A DNA stretch of 64,000 nt from Chloroflexota bacterium (GTDB lineage Bacteria > Chloroflexota > Anaerolineae > Anaerolineales > Anaerolineaceae): positions 26,345 to 90,344 of the forward strand of contig JAAZNC010000008.1 of the NCBI GenBank assembly GCA_012798455.1. Direction: 5' to 3'. The position numbers and the translations under genes are program-made. Positions 20,557-30,225 of the stretch are shown piece after piece (position 1 is the stretch's first letter; every line of letters begins with the position of its first letter). The notes below the pieces were generated by a model, which saw only the letters and a list, made by a program, of their open reading frames with translations, did no database searches and was not told the origin of the DNA.

Positions 20557-21021
20557 ATGCATCAGGCTTATCTTTTGATCGGATCCAATATTCAATCGCA
20601 GCAAAACATTCAAGCTGCTCTTAGAATATTGAATGGTAGTTGCTTGATCAAAAGATGTTCGAAAATTTGGAAAACCCCTGCTTATGGCAGTGCCGGGCCT
20701 GATTTCTTGAATATTGCGGTCCTGATCGGTACCCCCTTGGAAAAAGATCAGATCAAAACACAAATAATCACCTCAATTGAGATGAAACTGAAAAGAAAAC
20801 GTTACCCAAATAAAAACGCACCACGCACAATCGATGTCGATATTATCATCTTCGATGACGAAGTGGTTGATCAGGGATTATGGCATAAATTCTTCATCGC
20901 TGTTCCGGTGGCTGATTTATTACCAGAATTGAAAAACCCTGATTCCGGCAAATCCTTGCATGAAATTGCACAAGAAATGATCAATCAGGGTCTGGCTGTT
21001 TTTTACTCAGATTGTTTATAA
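20557..21021 (+). CDS. folK: 2-amino-4-hydroxy-6-hydroxymethyldihydropteridine diphosphokinase
   Basis: AYLLIGSNIQSQQNIQAAL, KTPAYGSAGPDFLNIAVLIGT, PRTIDVDIIIFDDEVV. Confidence 0.9.
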   Translation: MHQAYLLIGSNIQSQQNIQAALRILNGSCLIKRCSKIWKTPAYGSAGPDFLNIAVLIGTPLEKDQIKTQIITSIEMKLKRKRYPNKNAPRTIDVDIIIFDDEVVDQGLWHKFFIAVPVADLLPELKNPDSGKSLHEIAQEMINQGLAVFYSDCL

Positions 21022-21023
21022 AG

Positions 21024-21683
21024 TTAGAATTCTAACGGTCGGGCTCCGCGAGAGATATTATCCAGAAATTCCATACGGGTAGCTTCCCTATTTCTGAAAG
21101 CACCCAGCATGGATGAAGTGGTCATACGCGCATCGTGCTTGCGTACCCCCCGTACCATAGCGCACATATGGACAGCTTCGACCACAACCGCAACACCACG
21201 TGGTTTGAGCAGAACATTGATAAAATCAGCGATCTGGCGGGTCATACGTTCCTGCACCTGCAATCTGCGTGAAAACATATCCACAATGCGAGGGATCTTC
21301 GATAATCCGATCACCCTTTTATTGGGAAGATACGCAACATGGGCTCTCCCCAAGAATGGTAGCATATGATGCTCACACATGCTGAAAAATTCAATATCTC
21401 GCACGATCACCATATCATCATATTCCACACTGAACAACGCCTTGTTCACCAGTTTAATGGGGTCGGTCCGATAGCCCTCTAGCATTTCGCGGTAAGCTCT
21501 GGCGACTCGGTCAGGTGTTTTCTCTAACCCCTCCCGTGATTTATCCTCACCGATCGCATCTAGAATATCCTCAACGGCTTTCTCGATTTTTTTTGTATCG
21601 ACTTCCGAATCACAAAAAAGATCGGCAAATTGAAATAATTCTGACTCATTACATTCCACTCGTGCCATATCTGGTCCTTTCAA
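21024..21683 (-). CDS. folE: GTP cyclohydrolase I
   Basis: [77 protein letters not shown]. Confidence 0.95.
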   Translation of the reverse strand: MKGPDMARVECNESELFQFADLFCDSEVDTKKIEKAVEDILDAIGEDKSREGLEKTPDRVARAYREMLEGYRTDPIKLVNKALFSVEYDDMVIVRDIEFFSMCEHHMLPFLGRAHVAYLPNKRVIGLSKIPRIVDMFSRRLQVQERMTRQIADFINVLLKPRGVAVVVEAVHMCAMVRGVRKHDARMTTSSMLGAFRNREATRMEFLDNISRGARPLEF

Positions 21684-21689
21684 TTTAAT

Positions 21690-22703
21690 TTAGTGATTTC
21701 TATCAAGTAGTTCGTCGGTCAATTGAACAATTGCATTCAATGCATTTGGATTACCAGCAACTGTTTCGATCATTGAAAGTGCTTTATTATTATAATATGC
21801 AGCTTTATTCAGAGTTTGCTGCTGGATATCATATTGATCTAGCAATACAACCATTTCAAGGAGTTGCTTGGGCGAAAATTCTTCATTATCTAACCAGGCC
21901 TGCTTGAATTCAGGGATTTGTTGAATTCCCAACAACACTGGGTAGCTAACCTTTTTTTCGATCAGATCGCTGGAGCACAGCTTGCCAGTTTGTGATTCGT
22001 CTCCCCAGATGCCCAGCCAATCATCATAAATTTGAAAAGCCAAACCTAGATTTAATCCAAATAAATGTAATTTATTTCGAATCCTTTTTTCCTCGTTAAA
22101 AACGATTGCGCTGATCTCACTGCTGAAAGCCAGCAGCACTCCTGTCTTTCCTGTGATCATTCTTATATAATCGTCCAGCGTAACTGATACTTGACCTTCA
22201 TAAGCCATATCCATCTGTTGTCCTTGGAAAAGTGAAAAAGCAGTTTGCATAAAAGCCTGTGAACCTTGCAAAATATCTTTCTCATCGATCCCTTCGGGTA
22301 CTGTTTGCATGGTCTTACCCGCGATTGCAAAAAGTGCATCTCCGATGTTGATCGCTTTCTCAACTCCCCAGCGTTTCCATACGGTTGCTCTCCCCCTTCG
22401 AAGGATGCTGTGATCTTCAACATCATCATGGATCAATGAAAGATTATGCAGTATTTCTACCGCACAAGCAGCTGGTAGTACCTTGTGCCAATCTTGCTCC
22501 AGCAATTCTGCGCCCAAAAGAATTAATAATGGACGAATAAATTTTCCATGTTTTTGTATGTCATTTTTTTCAGAGAAGCCAAAATGAAAATAGATCGCAT
22601 CTTTTAACTCTGGATAACTTTTATCAAGCATCGTTTTTAATGTTACAAACAATTCACTCTCTATCATCGGAATGAACAGTTTCCGATATTCTTCCAATGA
22701 CAT
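21690..22703 (-). CDS. Polyprenyl synthetase family protein
   Basis: HNLSLIHDDVEDHSILRRGRATVWKRWGVEKAINIGDALF, AFQIYDDWLGIWGDESQTGK. Confidence 0.92.
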   Translation of the reverse strand: MSLEEYRKLFIPMIESELFVTLKTMLDKSYPELKDAIYFHFGFSEKNDIQKHGKFIRPLLILLGAELLEQDWHKVLPAACAVEILHNLSLIHDDVEDHSILRRGRATVWKRWGVEKAINIGDALFAIAGKTMQTVPEGIDEKDILQGSQAFMQTAFSLFQGQQMDMAYEGQVSVTLDDYIRMITGKTGVLLAFSSEISAIVFNEEKRIRNKLHLFGLNLGLAFQIYDDWLGIWGDESQTGKLCSSDLIEKKVSYPVLLGIQQIPEFKQAWLDNEEFSPKQLLEMVVLLDQYDIQQQTLNKAAYYNNKALSMIETVAGNPNALNAIVQLTDELLDRNH

Positions 22704-22704
22704 A

Positions 22705-23727
22705 TTATCGTTTTCCTAATGGGGTTTTCTGTAACGATGAAATATTTGGCGCTCCCGCAACGAACATACTGATGCGCAGACCGATGATTATTTCATTGAT
22801 TTTGTCAATCAATCTCGCTTCCGATATAGATGCAGCCCGTAGAAACATACCAGCAAATCCACAGTTACATGCACCCAACGCAATACATTTTGCGACATCC
22901 ACGCCACTCCGCAACCCTCCCGAAGCGAAGATTGGCAATTCCGGGCATGCTTCGCGCACGTCGATGATCGATTGCGCTGTGCTAATGCCCCAATCACGAA
23001 ACGAAGAAGCAATGTTTCTATATACCTCATCTTCCATGCGATTTTTCTCGACCTCCGACCAAGACGTCCCTCCTGCACCTGCCACATCGATCACTGCGAC
23101 TCCGCTCTCCACTAACTTTTTAGCAGTTGCAAGCGAAATTCCCCAACCCACTTCTTTGATGACAACCGGCACTGGAACACGATGGCAAACTTCTGCGATC
23201 TTTTTTTGTAACCCGGAAAAATTAGTGTCACCTTCCGACTGTAAAGCTTCTTGTAGAGGATTCAAGTGCAGAATGAGCGCATCAGCACCGATGCTCTCAA
23301 CAATAGCTTTACAATCATCAGGGGAGATCGAATAATTCAACTGCACTGCGCCAATATTTGCCATCAAGATTATATCGGGAGCATATTTCCTGATATCAAA
23401 AAATGCCATTTTTCTTTCTTCCTCGAGCCCGATGCGTTGCGAACCGACCCCCATACCAATTCCAAAACTTTGTGCTACTGAAGCTAACTTTTCATTGATC
23501 ACAAGTGTCTCTTTAGTACCACCAATCATGGACGAAATAAAGATGGGTGCTTTTTGCGATTTCCCAAATAGTTTCAATGAGGTATCTATTTGTTTCAGGT
23601 CAAGTTCCGGGAGAGCCTGATGTTCAAAATAATAACGTTCTAATCCATTCGAAATAGCAGAATTGACATCTTCTTCAAGATTTATTCTTAAATGATCTTC
23701 TTTCCGTCTATCGATCTTATTTTTCAT
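22705..23727 (-). CDS. fni: Type 2 isopentenyl-diphosphate delta-isomerase
   Basis: KIDRRKEDHLRINLEEDV, SSMIGGTKE, GVGSQR, HLNPLQEALQSEGDTNF, VIKEVGWGIS, GAGGTSWSEVE. ORF start 23889 rejected because it overlaps acpP; MKNKIDRRK at 23727. Confidence 0.94.
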   Translation of the reverse strand: MKNKIDRRKEDHLRINLEEDVNSAISNGLERYYFEHQALPELDLKQIDTSLKLFGKSQKAPIFISSMIGGTKETLVINEKLASVAQSFGIGMGVGSQRIGLEEERKMAFFDIRKYAPDIILMANIGAVQLNYSISPDDCKAIVESIGADALILHLNPLQEALQSEGDTNFSGLQKKIAEVCHRVPVPVVIKEVGWGISLATAKKLVESGVAVIDVAGAGGTSWSEVEKNRMEDEVYRNIASSFRDWGISTAQSIIDVREACPELPIFASGGLRSGVDVAKCIALGACNCGFAGMFLRAASISEARLIDKINEIIIGLRISMFVAGAPNISSLQKTPLGKR

Positions 23728-23807
23728 TGATTTTGCAACACTTCTTGATTTTATGTGTTTAATACTATAATTGATTTTACATTTAAATTGTATTTGGAGG
23801 TACCTGC

Positions 23808-24038
23808 ATGAGTGATGTATTGAAAGGTGTAAAAGAAGTGATCGTGGATGTCCTGAAGGTCGATGAAAAAGATATCTCACTGGGAACAAGTTTTGTGGAT
23901 GACCTAAAAGCTGATTCCATGGATCAATTCTTCCTCATCGACGGACTCTGTGAGAAATTTGACCTGTCGATTTCTGATGAAGATGCCAGGAATATCAAGA
24001 CTGTCAAAGATGCAGTTGACTTTATTGAAAAAAAGTAG
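23808..24038 (+). CDS. acpP: Acyl carrier protein
   Basis: FVDDLKADSMDQFFLIDGLCEKFDLSISDEDARNIKTVKDAVDFIEKK; DS(M) phosphopantetheine site; SD ggaggt upstream. Confidence 0.93.
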   Translation: MSDVLKGVKEVIVDVLKVDEKDISLGTSFVDDLKADSMDQFFLIDGLCEKFDLSISDEDARNIKTVKDAVDFIEKK

Positions 24039-24057
24039 CGCATCAAATTGATCTATC

Positions 24058-24918
24058 TTAGAGAAGAGCAGGAATATCTTCTGGGTATTCCGCAACTTTG
24101 ACACCAGCTTTTCTAAACAGTTCGATCTTTTGCATAGCGGAACCTGCTCTTCCTTCGATAATTGCACCTGCGTGTCCCATTCTCTTGCCTTTGGGGGCAG
24201 TTCTTCCAGCTATGTAGGCTACGACAGGTTTCGTCATTTCGGTGGCAATGTAATCAGCAGCAAGTTCTTCTTCTTTGCCACCAATCTCTCCGATCAAAAT
24301 CACTTTTTCAGTATCTGCATCTTGATCAAACATTGAAAGGATATCGATAAAGCTTGATCCGATAATAGCATCACCCCCGATTCCCACACAAGTGGACACT
24401 CCTTTTTCATTTTCTTTCAACGCATGCAATACTTCATATGTGAGCGTTCCTGAGCGAGATACGACCCCGATATTCCCGGGAAGGGCAATATTCCCGGGGA
24501 TAATACCAACCTTTGCTTGTCCAGGGGTAATGATTCCTGGTGAGTTTGGACCAATCAGAATCGAATTAGAGGTTCTGAGAATGGATTTGATCTTCAACAT
24601 GTCCATAGCGGGGATACCTTCTGTGATACATATGATCAATTCCATTTGCGATTCAATTGCCTCATAAATAGCATCAAAGGAAAACTTTGCTGGGACAAAA
24701 ATGACGCTCACATTCGCTCCAGTCGCCTTCACTGCGGTTTGAACCGTATCAAAGATAGGGACCTTTTCATCCAAAACCCATTCCCCACCCTTGCCTGGTG
24801 TCACACCGGCAACAATGTTGGTACCATTCTCACGCATTTGCTCGCTATGGAACAAACCTTCTTTACCAGTTATTCCCTGAACCAGCAGACGGGTTTCGCG
24901 ATCGATGAGAATGCTCAT
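24058..24918 (-). CDS. sucD: Succinate-CoA ligase subunit alpha
   Basis: [68 protein letters not shown]. Confidence 0.95.
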   Translation of the reverse strand: MSILIDRETRLLVQGITGKEGLFHSEQMRENGTNIVAGVTPGKGGEWVLDEKVPIFDTVQTAVKATGANVSVIFVPAKFSFDAIYEAIESQMELIICITEGIPAMDMLKIKSILRTSNSILIGPNSPGIITPGQAKVGIIPGNIALPGNIGVVSRSGTLTYEVLHALKENEKGVSTCVGIGGDAIIGSSFIDILSMFDQDADTEKVILIGEIGGKEEELAADYIATEMTKPVVAYIAGRTAPKGKRMGHAGAIIEGRAGSAMQKIELFRKAGVKVAEYPEDIPALL

Positions 24919-26060
24919 AATTTCTTCCCTACTACCAGGTTGATCGCCAATTGGGCTGCCTCAGTTAACGAATGCCCTACCGGTAATTTACGCTTTTCCA
25001 GGATCTTGTAACCTTCCTCGGCATTGGTACCCGCCAGGCGCACCACAATAGGTATTTTTATCTTTTTTTGTTCTTCCATGGCAATGGTAATGCCCTGTGC
25101 AATTTCATCGCAACGGGTTATTCCCCCAAAAATATTCACCAAGATTGCTGAAACTTTTTCATCCGACAACAAGATTCGAAACGCGGAAGATACCTTTTCT
25201 GCGCTGGCACCTCCCCCTATATCAAGGAAGTTTGCTGGTTCTCCACCTTTCAATTTCAATATATCCATGGTTGCCATCGCCAACCCCGCCCCATTTACCA
25301 GGCAACCGATATTACCCGGCATATGTATATACGAAATACCATATTTTTGTGCTTCGATCTCGTAAGGATTTTCCATATCCAGATCGCGCAAGTCAGCCAA
25401 TTCAGGATGCCGGAATAGCGCATTATCATCGATAGTCATCTTTCCATCCAGTGCCATCAACCCATTCCCCTCTGAGATAACCAACGGATTGATTTCTACC
25501 AATGATGCATCATACGATTCATAGATTTCCCATAATGCATTGGCTATCTGAGTGAATCTTCTCCAATGCTTTCTGGAAAGATCAATGGAAACTGCCAGGC
25601 AGCGGATCTGGAAATCGCACAAACCAACCAGTGGATCGATTTGAACACGTGAGACCTTCTCGGGAGCTTCTTCTGCCGTTTCTTCGATATCCATCCCTCC
25701 ATAACTGGAAGCTATGATCACGGGAGACGCTTGCAACCGATCAGTGGCTATACCAAGGTAAAGTTCTTGCTGGATATCGACCGCTTCTTCAACCAGTACC
25801 TTGTGAATTGGAAATCCGTTGATTTCCATACCCATCATTTCAGTTGCGATTTCCTCAGCTTCATCCGGACTATTCGCCAATCGAATGCCACCCGCTTTAC
25901 CTCTACCACCAACCAATACCTGGGCTTTAATCACAATCTTATCACCAAGATCTTCGGCTATCTGTTCAACATAACTTGCATTTAATGCGACTTGTCCTTT
26001 AGGGGTTGGGATTTCATACTTCGAGAAAATTTGTTTGACTTGATATTCTTGTATTTTCAT
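24915..26060 (-). CDS. sucC: Succinate-CoA ligase subunit beta
   Basis: [57 protein letters not shown]. Confidence 0.95.
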   Translation of the reverse strand: MKIQEYQVKQIFSKYEIPTPKGQVALNASYVEQIAEDLGDKIVIKAQVLVGGRGKAGGIRLANSPDEAEEIATEMMGMEINGFPIHKVLVEEAVDIQQELYLGIATDRLQASPVIIASSYGGMDIEETAEEAPEKVSRVQIDPLVGLCDFQIRCLAVSIDLSRKHWRRFTQIANALWEIYESYDASLVEINPLVISEGNGLMALDGKMTIDDNALFRHPELADLRDLDMENPYEIEAQKYGISYIHMPGNIGCLVNGAGLAMATMDILKLKGGEPANFLDIGGGASAEKVSSAFRILLSDEKVSAILVNIFGGITRCDEIAQGITIAMEEQKKIKIPIVVRLAGTNAEEGYKILEKRKLPVGHSLTEAAQLAINLVVGKKL

Positions 26061-26119
26061 TTTAATTTTATTTTATGGAATGTTGCCCACCTTTTGGGAT
26101 TATAACATAGGCAAAGAAA

Positions 26120-26148
26120 AGAAAAAGCCCGATGAATATCACCGGGCT
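26120..26148 (-). terminator. Rho-independent terminator downstream of the SPFH gene
   Basis: Minus strand AGCCCG...CGGGCT stem followed by TTTTTC. Confidence 0.7.
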
Positions 26149-26168
26149 CAAAGTCACTTGATACTTCC

Positions 26169-27206
26169 CTACCCTTTGAGAAAGGATTCCAGAGCTTCTT
26201 TACTGATACGGTAAGCATTTCCAATTTTTCTTGCTTTCAATGAATTATCAGCAATAGCAGCTAGCACATCTTCTTCGGATACCCGCAAAATATTTGCCGC
26301 TTCTGCCGGGGTCATCACAGAAGGAATGCCAATCGGTACACTTTCAGGTGTAACAGAACTCTTTCCGGAATTTTTTAGCGATTCGGAGATCACATTTCCC
26401 AACCCCATACCAGCCCCGATGCCAGCGGTCAACCCTGCACCACCGCTTGGATTTTTGGCAGCATCGCGTAACGCATCGGCTGCTTGCAACTGAGTATAGG
26501 TATTCATATCTAGCATGCCCATTGCACGTAGTTCTTCTGCTGACTTGTCAGATGGTTTCAAATTGGCAATATAGAACGACTTGAGCGTCAAACCGATGGC
26601 AGCAAAATCATCCTGTGCTTTGGCGCGCACCCCAGCACTGACTTCTTCTGTCAAACCAATCAGATCCAGCACAGATTTCTTTCCGGTTGTTTCCCCTAAA
26701 AGATCCTGCAGTTTTGAAAGCAGCATGGCTTTCAAACGGGATTCGATATCTTCCATGCGGTACATACCCTGCGCTCCGACCAGTTGAGTGACCACCTGTT
26801 GCGAGTCCTTCACCTGGAAACTATAGGTGCCGAAACCCTGGATCAACGCAATACCCAGTCCAACTCCAGCATTGCGCACGATGATGGGTTGGGGTGTCCC
26901 CCATTTCTGATCAGCAAATTCTTTCTTAGAAACGTAGTAAACTTCGGCAGTGAAAGGAGTGCGATTATTGAAAGCTTTTCCTATCAGGTCAATCAATAGG
27001 GGAATATTAGCAGTTGTAATTGTATGCCTCCCCGGGCCTAAAACGTCCAAAGCTTTTCCATCACGAAAGAATACCACTTCTTGTGATTCACGGACAATCA
27101 CCTGTGACCCAATACGAAGGTCAGCGACCCCCTGCTCTGGAAAACGATGAACGATTTCATCTTTCATCTCATTTGGGTATTCAACTACATCAAAAATTCT
27201 AGCCAT
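26169..27206 (-). CDS. SPFH-domain (virion core protein-like) protein with C-terminal excisionase/MerR-type HTH
   Basis: N-term MARIFDVVEYPNEMKDEIVHRFPEQGVADLRIGSQVIVRESQEVVFFRDGKALDVLGPGRHTITTANIP; C-term MTPAEAANILRVSEEDVLAAIADNSLKARKIGNAYRISKEALESFLKG. Confidence 0.85.
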   Translation of the reverse strand: MARIFDVVEYPNEMKDEIVHRFPEQGVADLRIGSQVIVRESQEVVFFRDGKALDVLGPGRHTITTANIPLLIDLIGKAFNNRTPFTAEVYYVSKKEFADQKWGTPQPIIVRNAGVGLGIALIQGFGTYSFQVKDSQQVVTQLVGAQGMYRMEDIESRLKAMLLSKLQDLLGETTGKKSVLDLIGLTEEVSAGVRAKAQDDFAAIGLTLKSFYIANLKPSDKSAEELRAMGMLDMNTYTQLQAADALRDAAKNPSGGAGLTAGIGAGMGLGNVISESLKNSGKSSVTPESVPIGIPSVMTPAEAANILRVSEEDVLAAIADNSLKARKIGNAYRISKEALESFLKG

Positions 27207-27248
27207 TATATTTCTCCATTTATGGTTATTCAGTTATTTACTGATTTA

Positions 27249-27782
27249 TTAACTTTCGCCTTCACCACTGAGTGAAAGGATCACTTCTTTGCGTTTTTCA
27301 AAGGTATCAATGCAGCTTTGAGCCAGGCTAACCAGATTTCGGATCGATGCCGGTAAGCCATCTGTTCCGACCGAACTTTGAATATTATCAATGGCATTAG
27401 CAACTTCATCTCCCAGATCAAGGAAATGCAGATCGTATTCATAGATGGCAGCTAATTCTTCTTGTTTCACTTTGATCGCGTCAAAGAAACCAGCATAGCC
27501 ATAGGCAGCATTTTTAATCCGGTCAATGAACTGGCGCAATTTAATGGCAGCAGCCTCGATATCACCAACCACTTCGATTCCACCCTCAGAGATAAAAGAT
27601 CGTTGTATTTCTGATGTCCGCTGCCATAAACTCTCAAACTGTGTAGCAATGGTTTCTCTTAAAAGCTTATCTGCAGATCGCCGATTGCTGCGTTCTGCAT
27701 AGCCGTTGAAACCGGGAATCTTTCCGAGAATTTTCTTGAAGAAATCTTGTTCATCGGTCACACGCTGATAATAATCCGTCAT
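27249..27782 (-). CDS. Conserved helical protein of unknown function upstream of the SPFH gene
   Basis: Long open frame, GGAGG SD before MTDYYQRV (start refined from 27794); mostly helical composition. Confidence 0.7.
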   Translation of the reverse strand: MTDYYQRVTDEQDFFKKILGKIPGFNGYAERSNRRSADKLLRETIATQFESLWQRTSEIQRSFISEGGIEVVGDIEAAAIKLRQFIDRIKNAAYGYAGFFDAIKVKQEELAAIYEYDLHFLDLGDEVANAIDNIQSSVGTDGLPASIRNLVSLAQSCIDTFEKRKEVILSLSGEGES

Positions 27783-27861
27783 TTTTTCCTCCACAAATTC
27801 ATTTATCTTATCTTTAAATATTATATATTTCTTTTTATAATACGTAATCTATATAGATAAG

Positions 27862-27889
27862 TTGCGTAATACTGTTTTTACGTTATACT
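27862..27889 (+). promoter_or_regulatory. Candidate promoter for the pilin-like micro-ORF
   Basis: TTGCGT - 16 nt - TATACT. Confidence 0.45.
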
Positions 27890-27910
27890 GGAAAAAGAGA
27901 GATTTCTATC

Positions 27911-28066
27911 ATGAAAAGTTCATCTGATTTCGAAGCGAAAGGCATTATTGAATATATACTCATCGCCATCTTGATCATTTTGATCGTGCGTGTTTTGTAT
28001 AATCTGTTAGGTCCCGCAGTAAAAGCGTTTATCGAAAATTTGTTAGAATCGGTTTCAACTTCTTAA
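27911..28066 (+). CDS. Flp/Fap-type pilin-like micro-protein (51 aa)
   Basis: Manual translation: MKSSSDFEAKGIIEYILIAILIILIVRVLYNLLGPAVKAFIENLLESVSTS*. Matches the Flp layout G-x-x-EY followed by a hydrophobic helix and LGPAV. Not in the supplied ORF track. Confidence 0.6.
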   Translation: MKSSSDFEAKGIIEYILIAILIILIVRVLYNLLGPAVKAFIENLLESVSTS

Positions 28067-28125
28067 ATTCAACAATAATGATGTATGATATTAAGTAAGA
28101 GTCTGGATCAACGAGAGAAAGTGAG

Positions 28126-28872
28126 ATGCAGGTAGCCCTACATAAAAATTCACAATGGCTAAAAGCATATTCTCTTGCCTGGAAGTTCGTTGACCTTGTT
28201 TATCCCCCTCAGTGTATTCAATGTAAGAAAATTGGCTATAGGATTTGCCCAACCTGCTGGCAACAGCGTATTTATTTTTCCGAAAAGATCTGCGCTGTTT
28301 GTGGCTCTCCACTGCAAGAAAATTCAATATGCCTAGGATGTGCAACTGAATCCCAAAGATTTGAAAAAATCCGATCATTAGGACCATACCAGGGGATCTT
28401 ACGAAGTTTCATTCTTGCCATGAAATTCAAACGTGATCTTGGCTTACCCGAGTTGATCCTGCCAGACCTAGTTGCCCTCATCGAAAAATCAGGTTTTCCT
28501 GTTGATTGTCTTATTCCGGTTCCTTTGAGCAAAAAGCGTTTAAAACAGCGTGGTTACAATCAAGTTGTATTGTGGGGAATCCCATTAGGAAAGGTACTTG
28601 GCATTCCCTTCAATACAACCATTCTTACCCAAACTAAAGAAACAGCTTCTCAGGTTTCCCTTTCCGCAGAAGAGCGCTGGAAAAACATCCGCGGCGCCTT
28701 TTCTGTAGATATTGACCAAGTAGAAGGAAAGGATATTTTAATTCTGGATGATGTGATCACCACTGGGGCGACATTAGATGAATGTGCCCGGGTGTTAAGA
28801 AAGGCAGGTGCAAGGAAAATATCGGCTTTGACCATTGCTCGATCAACCATCAAAAATCATCACCCACAATAA
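28126..28872 (+). CDS. comF: ComF family phosphoribosyltransferase
   Basis: CIQCKKIGYRICPTCW...CAVCGSPLQENSICLGC zinc ribbon; DILILDDVITTGATLDECARVLRKAGA PRPP motif. Confidence 0.92.
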   Translation: MQVALHKNSQWLKAYSLAWKFVDLVYPPQCIQCKKIGYRICPTCWQQRIYFSEKICAVCGSPLQENSICLGCATESQRFEKIRSLGPYQGILRSFILAMKFKRDLGLPELILPDLVALIEKSGFPVDCLIPVPLSKKRLKQRGYNQVVLWGIPLGKVLGIPFNTTILTQTKETASQVSLSAEERWKNIRGAFSVDIDQVEGKDILILDDVITTGATLDECARVLRKAGARKISALTIARSTIKNHHPQ

Positions 28873-28882
28873 GGAGGTACGT

Positions 28883-29440
28883 ATGTCTGAAAAACCCGAG
28901 ATCTTTGTGAAGAATCTGACATTAACAGATGATCTACAAGACTATGTGACCAAGAAAACAAAAAAAATGAATCGATACCTTAAAACGGTTGACGAAATTC
29001 GTGTTGATCTATCTTACGCAAAAACCGCCCGGGAATCTAACAATCGCTTCATCGCTCAGATCACATTACGAGGAAAAGGGTTCATCTTGCGTGCTGAAGA
29101 AAGAGCAGAAGATATGAATGCAGCGATTGATCTGGTGATCGATAAGATTCAACGCCAGATTGAACGTTATAAAGGGAAAAAGTATCTGAAACGGGCTGAA
29201 TCCACCAGTACCGCTGAAATGACTTCAGAAATGGTAAATGCGGAATCCAATAGCGATCTCATTGCCCGTAGAAAAACCTTCACACTGATTCCGATGGATG
29301 AATGTGAGGCGATCGAACAAATGACATTACTTGGGCACGAGGATTTCTTTATTTTTTACAATGCCAACACTAACAAGATCAATGTCTTGTATAAACGCCG
29401 CGATGGGACCTATGGACTGATCATCCCTGAAATAGGCTAG
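28883..29440 (+). CDS. hpf: Long-form ribosome hibernation promoting factor
   Basis: MSEKPEIFVKNLTLTDDLQDYVTKKTKKMNRYL; C-terminal dimerisation domain ARRKTFTLIPMDECEAIEQMTLLGHEDFFIFYNANTNKINVLYKRRDGTYGLI; SD aaggaggt. Start refined from 28835. Confidence 0.92.
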   Translation: MSEKPEIFVKNLTLTDDLQDYVTKKTKKMNRYLKTVDEIRVDLSYAKTARESNNRFIAQITLRGKGFILRAEERAEDMNAAIDLVIDKIQRQIERYKGKKYLKRAESTSTAEMTSEMVNAESNSDLIARRKTFTLIPMDECEAIEQMTLLGHEDFFIFYNANTNKINVLYKRRDGTYGLIIPEIG

Positions 29441-29507
29441 CCTTTATCGAATTGTCGTTTGCATGCTATAATCTCACCGATTATTTAATTCACTACAAGG
29501 TGCAGGT

Positions 29508-30071
29508 ATGATTGATGTAAACGAACTTAGAAAAGGTGTGACATTTCAGATCGACAATGATATTTACAAGGTCTTGGATTACCACCACAATAAACCGGGG
29601 AGAGGTGCGGCTACGATTCGCATCAAAGCTCGTAATTTGCGAACCGGAACTACTATCGAAAAGACCTTTGGTTCTGGAGAAAGGGTTCAGGATATTCGTT
29701 TGGAATATCACACAGTACAATTCCTTTATTCTGATGGCGACCTCTACTACTTCATGGATACTGAGACCTTTGAACAACCGGGTATCGGCAAGGAGCTATT
29801 GGGTGACAATATAGCTTACCTTAAGGAAGGTACAGAGGTTAAGCTGACATATTTCGGCACTGAACCAATTGATGTTGAGATGCCCACCACAGTAGATTTT
29901 AAAGTCATCGAGTCTGAAGCAGCTGTTAGGGGCGACACTGCTACTGGTGTTAGTAAAAAGGTAAAGGTTGATACGGGTTTTGAATTCAGTGTGCCAGCTT
30001 TCATCAATAACGGTGACATCATCAGAGTCGATACAAGAACTGGCGAATATGTAACACGTGTTCAGAATTAA
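29508..30071 (+). CDS. efp: Elongation factor P
   Basis: VLDYHHNKPGRGAATIRIKARNLRTGTTIEKTFGSGE, FMDTETFEQ, NNGDIIRVDTRTGEYVTRV. Confidence 0.95.
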   Translation: MIDVNELRKGVTFQIDNDIYKVLDYHHNKPGRGAATIRIKARNLRTGTTIEKTFGSGERVQDIRLEYHTVQFLYSDGDLYYFMDTETFEQPGIGKELLGDNIAYLKEGTEVKLTYFGTEPIDVEMPTTVDFKVIESEAAVRGDTATGVSKKVKVDTGFEFSVPAFINNGDIIRVDTRTGEYVTRVQN

Positions 30072-30093
30072 TATTATATACCCCCCAACATAG

Positions 30094-30117
30094 AATCCCA
30101 CAGAAATGTGGGATTTT
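30094..30117 (+). terminator. Rho-independent terminator after efp
   Basis: aatcccaca-gaaa-tgtgggatt then tt. Confidence 0.65.
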
Positions 30118-30187
30118 CATTTATATATGAAATCTCTTAATAATATGGCAAATGAATGCTTTATAGATTATGTTAATGAATGATTGG

Positions 30188-30210
30188 TATAATCTCACAT
30201 GAATTCATGT
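30188..30210 (+). promoter_or_regulatory. ftsH extended -10 (TGGTATAAT) and 14-bp perfect palindrome ACATGAATTCATGT
   Basis: TATAAT 30188-30193; palindrome 30197-30210 covering the expected transcription start. Confidence 0.6.
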
Positions 30211-30225
30211 AATATGGAGGTTTAG

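Noticed and set aside
22697-23335. 212-aa plus-strand ORF
   Set aside because: Antisense to fni, whose motifs are unambiguous.
23728-23889. N-terminal extension of the fni ORF to 23889
   Set aside because: The extra residues do not resemble any Fni N-terminus and would overlap acpP on the opposite strand; MKNKIDRRKEDH at 23727 is the proper start.
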